Source: Rhipidocladum racemiflorum
Lineage: Eukaryota > Streptophyta > Magnoliopsida > Poales > Poaceae
DNA: 64,000 bases
Reading direction: 5' to 3'
Assembly: GCA_036346355.1 (NCBI GenBank)
Contig: CM070578.1
Coordinates: 17,374,501 to 17,438,500, forward strand
Each line of letters starts with the position of its first letter. Position 1 is the stretch's first letter. Of the stretch, positions 11,056 to 21,349 are shown in pieces. The notes under the pieces are model-generated. The model made no database searches and had not been told where the DNA came from. It saw only the letters and a program-made list of their open reading frames with translations. The translations under genes were made by a program, and so were the position numbers.

Positions 11056-12108
11056 TGTTAGAAGAATCTCACTGTACATTTTGAAATTTTCTTTCTAATA
11101 TCTACGCATGCAGTTGACGAAGGTAGAGAGTTGCAAACTTTCTTTTGGCCAAGAGACGCATGCGTTGCCCGTGTGTAGCACGAAAGGAAAATTCAGCATA
11201 CAAGGAAGTTAATATTCCTGTCGCATCGCGCATCGATTTTTAAGGCGCAACTACTGCTTTAAGCGCAATTTGATTTTAATTTGTCATACATGCCTTATTG
11301 CGCATGAATCACATACGTTCCTTAAACATATATATAACCGTGTCAAAGTTCTGTTTCTTCAGAGATTTAGTCTTTTTGTTTATAGTTTAAAGCCGATTTT
11401 TAGTTTAAACAGCTTAAAAGCTATCGGCTTTTATACGTAGGTAATTTTACCCTAACTTCAGTGGCATTAATCTAAAAATAACCCTCAACAAGTAAAAAAA
11501 CACATCTCTAATGGTTTTTAGCTTTTAGTTATATAAAGGCATATGGCTTTTAAAAAAGCTACCTATTTGTTTAGATTTTGATTTTTAACTTTTAAATCGG
11601 TGAAAAATCCAAACAAATAGAGGCTAAGTAGCGAGCTACTAAAAAATAAAACTCACTTCATGTGGCACAACGTGAGACAATTGTAACACACAACCATAAT
11701 TAATTTAAAAATAGTTAGAAAAGCCTTCAAACCCGTTGGTTATCCCTCGGTAAACTGGAACCGACATAGCTCCGATTATCTGAACTTAGGCTATGGTTTT
11801 GGGGTTCACGGGACAAGTGATAAGTGGTAGGGGTGGCAAAAAAAAACTTGTTATGGTTCGAATAATTTTTTTTTAAATCACAATAGTTGATGGGTTTTAA
11901 ATTAAATGAGTCCATTTCAAACAAAAAAATGGGCTCAACTCGACAATAACTTGTTACCTCAAATTTGAAATAACTATTAAAATGATAAATAAAATAATTT
12001 TATGTTAAGCTATTTTAATTTTTAAAAATTAGTAATAGCTCGTTAAGCATGATGCCCGACCTGCTGATAACATGTGGTTTCAGAGTTCATCGGGAGTGCT
12101 GTGAGTAG

Positions 12109-12491
12109 CCCAAGGTTCAAAATCTCAGTGAAATTTCGAAAATCTCTGTCGAGATTTCTGATTTTGGTCGGAGACGAGATTTCAAATCTTGGTAAAATTA
12201 AAAAATTAAAAATGTTCAAAAATGCACATCACAGACGTTTTTTTTTAACTAAAACCATCTCTAATGTGAACACAAGGTATTTTGACCGGATTTTAAGTTT
12301 TTTGGGTCGAGATTTTGGTGTTTTTTTATCGAGATTTCGACAATTTTGATCGCCATCTTGGAAATCTCAGTATAAAAAACGAATTTGAAATTTGCATTTT
12401 AAATTTTATTTAAAATTTTAAGATCTTACCGGAATTTCAGATTTTAATCACTTCCGAGATGCAATCTAAAATCGGAATTAGAAACCTTGGG
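12109..12491. mobile_element. MITE-like element with CCAAGGTT ends
   Basis: The segment begins CCAAGGTTCAAAATCTC and ends AGAAACCTTGG. Its interior is rich in GAAATTTCG/CGAGATTT words on both strands, giving a fold-back character. It has no coding capacity. A target duplication could not be assigned with confidence. Confidence 0.45.
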
Positions 12492-12713
12492 GTGGCCTAG
12501 GGTTGGTGCGGAGGCGCCGCGAGTGGTCGGTTGACTCAGGTTCGCAAGCAACCGACCATTGCAAGCTAGGAAAAAGGAGGGGTTAGGAATCATCGACCTT
12601 TTTAACTGCCACCAAGTCGAAATCGACATGAAACATCTAATCTTATCTCAAAAAAGAAAATGAAACATCCAATCAGTGCATGTCACGTTGGCACAGCCAG
12701 ATTAGAAGAAGAT

Positions 12714-12719
<6 letters not shown>

Positions 12720-12758
<39 letters not shown>
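12720..12758 (+). repeat. (GA)n microsatellite in the SR45 5' leader
   Basis: About 19 GA repeats lie 45 bp upstream of the SR45 start codon. GA tracts in promoters or 5' UTRs of plant genes are known binding sites for BBR/BPC-type GAGA factors. A regulatory role here is inference. Confidence 0.9.
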
Positions 12759-12760
<2 letters not shown>

Positions 12761-12802
12761 CACCTGAGGCTCACCACCACCACCGCCAAACTCCCTCCGG
12801 CG

Positions 12803-15800
12803 ATGGCGAACAAGGCCGGCCGCTCCCCCTCGGTCTCCTCCTCCCGCTCCCCCTCCTCCCTCCCCTCCTCCCCTTCGCGAAGCCCCTCCCCTTCCCACCG
12901 CAGGCGCAGGGGCTCATCCGCCGCACTGAGCGGCCGCTCGCCGCCACCCAAGAAAACCTCGACTCCTCCTCCTCCTCCTAGGTAATACACATGCATACGC
13001 ATGCGTCTGGGATTTTTTTTTTAAAAAAAAGATAGAAACTTTTGCTGCTGCCGATGGCTGGGGCGGGTGATTAATCAGTCTGGTGCAGGAAAGCTTCTCC
13101 AGTCCCCGATGAGTCGGTCGTCCTCCACGTTGACCATCTATCCAGGAACGTCAATGAGGCGCACCTCAAGGAGATTTTCGGTCAGACACCAAAACCATTT
13201 CTTTTTCTCTCCTCTTTTTGTTGCCTCCCCTCTCTGTGGTTCGGTTCCTGTTTAATATTAGTTCTGTTCAGTGCTTTGCCCATGGACTTCATAGATGAAG
13301 TATGCTGCTGTTAGTTTTCCATCTCCTGGATCCATCGCCGTTAATGTTCTACTGTTCCTTCCATAATAGGATCCAAGCTTGTCTGCATTAGAGTTAAGAG
13401 TGGACTAAATTGCGGTAGAAAAACATAGAGAATGCTATATTGCTGCTCCTTTAGCTAATAGCCACCGCTATTTTTTGCAGAAAATTATGGTGAAGTCGTC
13501 AATGTGGAGCTCTCCATGGATCGGCTGGTAAGCGAATGGGTTTGGAGGAAATGAATTGACGGGTGGAAGCTGTCATTATTCTTATATCGTCACTTTATTC
13601 ATTTGCTCTGATTCAGGTCAATCTTCCTCGTGGGTATGGATATGTTGAATTCAATAAGAGAGCTGATGCTGAGAAGGCTCTTCTTTACATGGATGGTGTA
13701 TGAACTGAACTCTGCCCTGCCCCTGCCTCATTTCATTTGAACTTTACATAGTAGATAACTTTAAAAATTCAAACTTGCAAATCTGCACAGGGTCAAATTG
13801 ATGGAAATGTTGTTAAAGTGAGATTCACACCTGCACCACGTCAAAGAGATGCTGCTTTGCCCAAAGTTCTCCCCCCTCCTCCAAAAAGAGATGTGCTTCA
13901 AAATGATAAAGTTGGTCATAGTGCTGAAAAGGTCACTCAACACCGGCCTAGGGAATGTAAGCTTCTGTACCTTCTGATGTATCAATTTCTTCTTCTTTGG
14001 TATTAGCCACCTTGCCACCATCTCACTGGCTGCTTTGCTTTGGTCCCCAAATTGGATTTTATATTTGCAGTGAGCGTTAATATAGATGGAGTTTGAAACT
14101 GATTACTTTCCTATGAGCAGCATCTCCTCAAAGAAAGCCACTTCCATCTCCACGAAGGCGATCTCCTCCAGGTCGAAGCAATGATTCACCTCCAATTCGT
14201 CGTCGACCAGATCCCCCTCTAGTTTGGCGTGGTGAAACGCCTCCTAGACAGAGACCAGGATCTCCAGTTAGAAGACGTTCTCCCTCTCCACTGCCTCGAA
14301 GGCTTAGATCACCAAGGCGGTGAGTAATGCCTAGAAGCAATCTCTGTATCATCAGTAGTGATTGGAAATGCTGAAATATTTCATCTAATGACAGCCTTTC
14401 ACCCATAAGAAGCCGTGGCAGTCCAATCCGCAGACGCTCTTCATTGCCTCGTAGAAGGCTGTGAGTCATTTAAAACTTGTTTCCATTGATCTTTTTTCTT
14501 TAATCTTTCATATGTATCTAAAATATGCATTTAGGAGAAGGTGGGCGCGTATAAGCTTATCATATATTCTGTATTCAGCTGCACAACTGATTGGTATTTA
14601 GGGCTTATTTGGTCAATCTCAATCTCTAGCTTCTGTAGTTCTATTACGAAGAAAGCTAAAGTCATGCAGCTCTAGTTCAAAATAAGAAGCTGAAGCCTGT
14701 TGAATATTCTTGGATGGTTGCTCTAGCTTAACTTTTGTGAATATTTGGGACCATGAGTAGAAAATCTGATAAGTTTTATGCAACTTATTTTTTCGAATGA
14801 CACAAGAAGTGTCAATTCCATTGATAGAAAGAGAAGAAACAGGTACAGAAAGCAAAACATCTTTGAACGACTGTTATGGTGGGTCATTGGACAACACAAG
14901 AAAAGAACTAACTGGTCCTGTTACAGATGATCTGAAGTATCGACTACCATACTGGAAGAAACAGAAAAGCCTCCCGAGCAGGGGATTTGCCAAGAGCTAA
15001 ATGAAGCTGACAGCCTCTTCATCATCCGTACGACGCCCGAGCCAACCCTGTTTAGTTTCCCCTTTGAAAGTGTACAGTTGAACTAATCATGAGTCACAAA
15101 GGACAACGCCCTCTTGCGGTGGGAAACATCTTGGGTAATGAGATTGAAAACGGCCTGTACTGTCTGAAAGTTGTTATTGAAGATTCTCCTACTCTCTTTC
15201 CATAAATTCTAGAAAGCATAGATGATCGCTGATCGCTCCATCGATTTCCTTTCTCCGTTGAGCCGACGTGGTATCACGGATGCATCGCCACCAGTTAGCA
15301 GTGGTCATTCTGTTTATGTCTAGCATGAGAAGGGAGTTCCTATATGTAGCCAATGGAAGACCTTGATCCAAAATTGTCTTGCAAAGGGTCATTTAAGGAT
15401 CAAACATTGTCACTGCGGTCCGACTAGGCGCGGCGAGCCCAGAGCGCTTAGGCGGCCACCTAGGCGGTGATTAGACGATGAAGAAGCAGCAGCATCAAGC
15501 ATCAGCAACATCAAGTATCATCATCAGCAGCAAGAAGTAGCAAACAGAGCAACGGCAATAAGCAAGCAGCAAGCAGAGTAGAGCAACGGCAGCAAGCAGA
15601 GCAGCAGCAGCAAGCAGATCAGCGGTCTTCGACTAGGACCCCTCCTCCCCATCGCTCCCCCGTGCCTCGCCGCCGTCATCTTCAAGCTTCGTCTCCTCCC
15701 GCTGCCTCTCCTCGCTCTCGTGGTTTCTCCTCAACGTCCTTCGCCGCCACCAACGCTGGGGCCTGCCTGTCATTACCGACCTCTCCAAGCTCCGCCACGT

Positions 15801-18800
15801 GCCACCCACACTTGTCACCGAGGTCCTCAGCTCCCGCCCGCCCCTGCCTCCACCGCTCGCGCTGCCCTTCCTCTGGGCCGGCTGCGAGAAGGGCTTCTAC
15901 CACTGCTTCCTGGCGTTCCACGCCCTCGCCTCGCTCCTATCCGTCGCATGCCTTCCCACTGCGGCCGACCAGCCCCTAGACCTCATGTGCACCCACGGGA
16001 AGCCGTCTCCCATCCCCAGCTCACCCTCCCTGTCCGGCTCCACATAGCCAGTCGAGGTGGCCAGTCCTGGCGTCCCCCTCCGGCCGCCGGGACGCCTAGG
16101 CATCGACTAAGCGTCGCCTAGGTGATGCCGTGACAACTATGGGATCAAGTGGTCAGCGGATTCAACTTCGGATCCGCACATGGAGCATAAGGTGCTATGC
16201 GGCCAACCTCTTACCAACCTATCACCTGTTAATAAGCGGCCCTGAATAAGAAGCCATGCGAAGAATGTGCACCTGGTTTCTATATTAGCTCGCCAGATCA
16301 CTTTGTAGTCATATTCTAGCATTGAATTGTAGAACTGCGCATTGTAAGCCTTTTTTGCTGAGTATTCTCCATTGGCGTTCCATTTCCACAGTATGTCGTT
16401 GTGCACTTGTGGATGTAATGTGAAATTTTTTATGGCTTGCCATAGGCTGAAGTATTCCTGCAGTTGTGTATGGGTGTTTATTCTTTGCAACTGCTTGACC
16501 TAGGTCCTATTTGTGAGTTCGTATTGGACTGTTCTATTTTTCCTTCTAACAATCGCGAAGCATTATGGTGCTAACTCACTTGGTGAGGCGCCGTTTAACC
16601 ACCTGGAGGTGCAGAACTTGGTTGTCCTGCCGTCCCCTAGCATGACCCTAGTGCTTGCATTGAAAAGGCTCATGTCTGTTGCATCACACAGTATGTCCAT
16701 GCCAACCCACAGTCTCTGTTTGTCTTTCCAGGAAAACCAAAGCCATCGAATCCTTAGGGCCCTTTCAAGTCCGCCTAGGTCTTAACCCCCCAAACCACCT
16801 AGTTTTTTTGGCTTGCATACCTTTTTCTAGTTGACTAGACAATGCCCCCGTTGTCGTCCTGTTCACCCGTCCATATAAAATTTCTTTCTAATCTGTCCAC
16901 CCTTTCAGTTGCCCATTTGCTCAGCGAGAACACTATCAAATGATAAATTGTGAGTGGTGTTAGGACTGAGTTTGCTAACGTGAGTTGAGCCGCACTCAAT
17001 AAGAGTTTTCCTTTCCGTCCTGCCAATCTTGATCCAACTTTGTTGATTGGTTGTACATCAACCTTTTTCAGTTTTGTTGTACGCAGCGGAAGCCCTAAGT
17101 ACCTACATGGAAAAGATTTCATGAGGGCTGGAAAATCCTGTAGGATGTTTGCGAGATCTAAACGATGACATCCAATTGGATAGAACTCAGTCTATGTTGT
17201 TCCCCAGTTGGCGGCACATCCCAACCTGAGGTGGTCCTTCGGCCTCCACATCCTCCCGATGGCGAACGGTCTCTAGACCTGTACTGTAAACGGAATTTAT
17301 TTTAAATCTTTTTTTCAAAACTAATCGACGGAAACAAAAAATTGCAAAAATAGGCCCCCGTCGCCCATACATGGGGTGATCGCCCCATATTGGGGCGATA
17401 GGTACCTAGATGCAACAAATATTGACAAATCAACTCTTTCATGTGTCCATTTTCACAAGTGCATTTTTTACATCTAGGTCCTATCGCCCCAATATGGGGC
17501 GATCGCCCCGTGTATGGGCGACGGGGGCATATTTTTGCAATTTTTTGTTTCTGTCGATTGGTTTTGAAAAAAAAGATTTAAAATATATATTAAATAAAAA
17601 AAATCCTGTAAACGATAATGGACTGAGCCACATGGGGGAAGAGCTCCGTCGATGATTCCCAGTTGCCAGGCATAGACATGATGTCTTGGCCACTCGTCAT
17701 CAGAGGAAACATTCGACATTTCTCCACTGATGTCGTTGTGTCCTGGGCTGAGACCTGCAAAGATTGAAGGCGGCCCATCATTCGGGGGCTCAAAGTCAAG
17801 AACTTGGTCGATGTGCAGCAACACCCTGTAGGAAAGCATTCTTGGTGGCGGCCTTTCCTTAGCGGCACTTGTGATCCCCGGCTCTGGGAAGTCCGAAAAC
17901 AGTGGTGATCTTCTGAGCGACTCCTCAATGTACATGATGGCGGTTTTAGGGAATGCCGTAGCATCACGCGTTCACACCCAGAGACATAGATAGGCCTCTC
18001 ATTGTTAGTACCTGGTTCGTCCAGCTCCGGGTTGGAGAAACCAGCTTCGTGAATGAGCGGGTAGACAACCTGTATGGATAACGCATACCCAGAATCCCTT
18101 CGATGCAAAGGTGAACTTTGAACCGTGCCTTAGCCGCCTTAGCCTGAAAATGTCGTGTCCATGGCACCACCTTTATGTTGATTCCTTGGAGGAATCTAGA
18201 GTCCGCCAGCATTTCATTTCGACGTACCACAGTGCTGCAGTGCACAAAACAGCTTATTGGCATGTCGACGGCGACATTGAAATCTTCCCTGGTCATCTTG
18301 AATCAGTCCGCAAGGAGCTCCGGCCTGTCATATGGATCCCTAGGCCTGAAACGAGGAGCATGCATGCTGGATGCTGTTCTACACCCCTGTTCGTCGAGGC
18401 TGAGGGAGGCGCTGGTAGCAAGTTGTTGCTTCGATTGGGGCAGTATCTCGCTCTATGGCCTGAACCTGTTGGGGGTCCCTGCAGTTTGCAACGAAGTGGT
18501 CGGGGGCCAGGCACCTGAAGCATCGTCCCCTGGCCTGGTCCTTAAGAAGAGCTGTTAGCTGGATCGAAATTTCGGGGGTGCCGGTGGTTGGAGCATGTTT
18601 AAGAGCATTTAATCTCTCTTTTCTCCAAAAAGTGTTTTGGTCTGACTTGCACCCATTCCGCAGCAGGAACGTCTGCACGCAAAAGAGTTCTATGCAAATT
18701 TTAAGGCAACCTTTTTTTCTTTAACTTTAATAGCACTTCAAACACTAAAAGTTCCAAAGAAGCCGCATGGTGCTACTTGGTCAGACAGCATCAGCTCCAT

Positions 18801-19892
18801 TTTAGAAGCTAGAGCTGGAGTGTGGCTAAATAGGGCTTTTTCCTTCATTCTTGGTTGTTGAACTTTCCGTCTTACACATGTAATGCAAAGGATGAAGAAT
18901 TGCAATTGAATTACCATGTCTATGTTGACAATCTTGGCTATGATTTTTTTTCTATCGACAGTTCTTCCAGGTTTCCAGTTATCTTTTCCATGTTAAGTTC
19001 CGTTCTCTCTTAAATCCTCCTGAAGCCTTTTCTCATTATGTTGTAATGTAAAATAGTCTTGGCATTTATGTTTTTGTTAACCATTCCATCTCTCCGCAGG
19101 ACACCTCCAAGGTTGATGAGGAGTCCTCCAAGAAGGCTGCCACCTCCTCGCCATCGTAGTAGATCTGACATTCGCAAACCAATTCGCTCTCCTTCAAGAT
19201 CAATTTCTCCACGCAGGTAACGGTTGTGTTTCCTTTTGTTTCTCCTGTCTCATTTTGAATCAGTGGATTGTGCATCTTCCACCAAGCCAAAAATTGCGAT
19301 CGAGACCTTCCCGCTTCAGTGCTCTCTACTGAACAGTGTAAAGAAATATTTCCTTGTGTTAATAATTCTCTTTATGAACCAGGGGTCGAGGACCTCCTGT
19401 GAGGCGTGGGCAGTCATCCTCGTCATATTCTGAATCACCTACTCCACCAAGAAGGGTAAACTCATAATTATTACTGCCGTTGTTTTTCTTTTTGATGAAG
19501 AAAAGGGCAAGAAACCTATTGTTGTTCCAAAACAAACATTTTTCTCTTATGCAGGGACCAGTAAGGGTACCCAAAAGTCGCAGTCCTAGAAGGTAATAAC
19601 CTTGTGTTTCTCCCTTTCCAAGTAATATGTAGTAATTTTTTTTCCTTCGGTACGCATTGTGCAGTTAAAGCATCATACACACAAAACAGCTCAAATGCAA
19701 GCGAACCAAATTAGGGAGATAACCCTTAAATTTATTTGTTTGTGGTTTATGTATACACAGTTTGCCGAAATCTATTTGTTTTCCTGGTAAAAATAACGTT
19801 TCCTTCTTCACCGGCGCAGGCCTTTGAGAGGAAGGAGAGTCTCTAGCTACAGCCGTAGTAGCAGCTCAACCTCCTCCCCTATCAGCAGTTAG
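12803..19892 (+). CDS. SR45: Serine/arginine-rich splicing factor SR45 (RNPS1-like)
   Basis: Eleven exons join at GT-AG introns into a 376-aa open frame: 12803-12981, 13089-13180, 13481-13527, 13617-13697, 13791-13956, 14121-14319, 14395-14460, 19100-19216, 19383-19455, 19555-19592 and 19820-19892. Residues 1-60 are an RS-rich N terminus. An RRM spans about 69-145, with VLHVDHL as RNP2 and GYGYVEF as RNP1. The rest is a long RS/RP-rich C-terminal domain with many RRRSP and SPRR repeats. This RS-RRM-RS layout and the DGGQIDGNV motif are typical of plant SR45, a nuclear speckle protein and exon-junction-associated splicing regulator. Intron 7 is 4.6 kb and filled with nested transposons; the other introns are 82-363 bp. 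No coding defect was seen. Confidence 0.93.
15404..16141. mobile_element. hAT-like non-autonomous element carrying a host gene fragment
   Basis: This 738-bp block interrupts the LINE's zinc-binding region: LINE homology stops at 16142 and resumes at about 15392. GGATCAA flanks both sides (15397-15403 and 16142-16148). The inner ends share TTGTCAC in inverted orientation, and CCTAGGCG words occur near both ends. A 7-8-bp duplication fits the hAT superfamily. The interior has CAG/CAA-type microsatellite DNA and a GC-rich coding fragment. The class is inferred from the duplication length and ends only. Confidence 0.55.
15740..16075 (+). pseudogene. Captured exon fragment, PPR-protein-like N terminus
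   Basis: Inside the hAT-like block one frame reads GLPVITDLSKLRHVPPTL, then FYHCFLAFHALASLL, followed in another frame by VSHPQLTL. This resembles the N-terminal region of grass pentatricopeptide-repeat proteins. At least one frameshift lies near 16000, and the fragment ends without a domain. The GC-rich composition differs from the surrounding AT-rich LINE, as expected for a captured grass exon. The assignment rests on my recognition of the motif pattern only. Confidence 0.45.
17293..17605. mobile_element. Fold-back MITE with 9-bp target duplication (Mutator-like)
   Basis: The 313-bp element is flanked by CTGTAAACG on both sides (17284-17292 and 17606-17614). Its two halves are long imperfect inverted repeats of about 120-150 bp, with a short unpaired centre. 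The arms contain the palindromic word GGGGCGATCGCCCC and its variants. A 9-bp duplication and long inverted ends fit a MULE-derived MITE. It sits inside the LINE copy and so is younger than the LINE. Confidence 0.7.
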
Positions 19893-20701
19893 AACTCCGG
19901 GCGTGGCGATCCTGGTAGGTAAATCTCTGTCTCGTTACTCTCTATCTCTGATCATCTCGTTTCTTTGCTGCCAAGCTGCCAATGGATCGAACATTGCCGG
20001 AAACAAAAAATGTGATTCCTTCCTGGATTGGAGTCTCTGCCTGTGATACTCTTCTTAATTGGGAGGCTTTTGGAGCGATGGCTTTATTGCTTGATGCTGC
20101 AGTCGCTGAAGTACACTAGTTTCTTCTGAAGCAAAAAAACAAAAGTGTGGTCGCTGTTGTCACGAACTGTACTGCCGGTTCAGGACCCCTGAATATTAAT
20201 TTGCTCGTGAATTGAATTTACCAGACTTGTCGAGCATGGAGACGAGACTGAAAATGTGTACTTAATTTTGCTGTCTACTTGAAGCTATGGCTGTTATTTT
20301 CGATATGCGCGCTGATCACTCCATTGGAGGTGAGATAAGCAAGATAGCTGCCTTTTGTTTTTATGAGCATCACGGTCAGGTTAGATTTTGTCAATCAATC
20401 ACCAGGTTGGATAGCTCAGTCACCGGTTCTCAGCTGTTTGTTGCCATGGCTGCACGGCTCGGCTCGGCATTGACAATCCTGTACGGTGATTTCATAACAT
20501 GGTAAATCTAATGTGTATTTGAAATTCGCTGAAATCAGAATCAATTGAATCAACAAATTTATTTGGGCTGATGATCTCCTAGCTAGTGTTTTCCAGATTT
20601 TTAGAGGTGCCGGTGCATTCCCGGCACCCAACCCAGTTCTGCTCATGACTGAAGTAGTGGCGTGCAATGCATACATGAATTCTCTAGCTAGTTTTTCCTA
20701 A
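19893..20701 (+). other. SR45 3' UTR and spacer
   Basis: No coding signal is present. The first few hundred bases are presumably the SR45 3' UTR, but I cannot place the poly-A site. GGTGCCGGTGCATTCCCGGC at about 20605 is a short inverted motif of unknown meaning. Confidence 0.35.
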
Positions 20702-20883
20702 GAAAATCTACCGATTCAGACAAGGAGATGTCGTAGCAATGCCAGCCGGTGTTGCACGCTGGTCATACAATAACGGCGACACACCACTTGCGGCAGTCTA
20801 CGTTTTCGACACAAACAACGACATAAATCAGATTGAACCCGTAATGAGGGTAGTAACTAGCTAAACGCTACTCTTCATCCTTT

Positions 20884-21102
20884 TGTTAGGAAACCGGATT
20901 CGTATCCGATATGGACTCTTCCTTATCTCTAAGCAGAACCGCTATATATAGGAGGCAGGGGGTCACCCCATTGTACACAAGCATACAGAATAATAAAGCA
21001 GACCCGTTCCTCCTCATATTGTGTCTCTCGCCCTCTCTCTCTGTTCTCCACTTGAGATCTATTAGGCAACCCCGGACTATTCGATAGCGAGGTTGTCTAA
21101 CA
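20884..21102 (+). repeat. 5' LTR of the copia element
   Basis: It starts TGTTAGGAAACCGG and ends GGTTGTCTAACA, with a TGTTAG...CTAACA inverted end. The promoter-like CGCTATATATAGG lies about 55 bp from the start and AATAATAAAG about 107 bp from the start. The likely primer-binding region follows (CGTTATCAGCACG). Confidence 0.95.
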
Positions 21103-21349
21103 CGTTATCAGCACGAAGCTCTACCGGAGAAAGATTGAAAGGTGAGAAAAGACAAGAAGCGAAGGATCATCGACGACGACGAACGTCTACTACCGGCGAT
21201 TGATCGCCCGATCCGATCTGCAATCAACTCGCCATCAAGCCGGCATCCACTCGGATTGCCGAAATAAAAGTCCTACGCGACTCTATCCTACGCAATAGTC
21301 TACCGGAAAGCAGATCGAAAAAGTGAGAAAAGAAATCGTGTAGCGCCCA

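Larger units (their letters stand above)
14784..18690 (-). mobile_element. Degenerate LINE (non-LTR retrotransposon) antisense in SR45 intron 7
   Basis: Read on the - strand: an ORF1 remnant with a CX2CX4HX4C zinc knuckle (CFRCLAPDHFVANC, about 18460-18540) comes first, then further ORF1-like debris to about 17600. The C-terminal part of reverse transcriptase follows (YLGLPLRTTKL, 17100 downwards), then the RT-associated zinc-binding region (FFAWLLIQGRL, CSMCG, 16137-16490). The ORF2 tail is at 15392-15100. Endonuclease and most of RT are missing, so the copy is internally deleted. The frames contain stops. A TATGCAA motif lies at both ends (14777-14783 and 18691-18697) as a likely target duplication. 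A T-run directly inside the left end matches a poly-A tail read on the + strand. Confidence 0.75.
14601..18836. mobile_element. MITE-like element split by a LINE, in SR45 intron 7
   Basis: Sequence at 14601-14783 begins GGGCTTATTTGGTC and contains CTCTAGCTTCTG. Sequence at 18698-18836 ends AAGCTAGAGCTGGAGTG then GGCTAAATAGGGC, the inverted counterpart. The two halves look like one short inverted-repeat element interrupted by the LINE at 14784-18690. Family and exact ends are uncertain. Confidence 0.4.

Noticed and set aside
14797..15000. 67-aa + strand frame in SR45 intron 7 as an alternative exon
   Set aside because: It is antisense to the 3' part of the LINE, and its codons have no SR-protein character.
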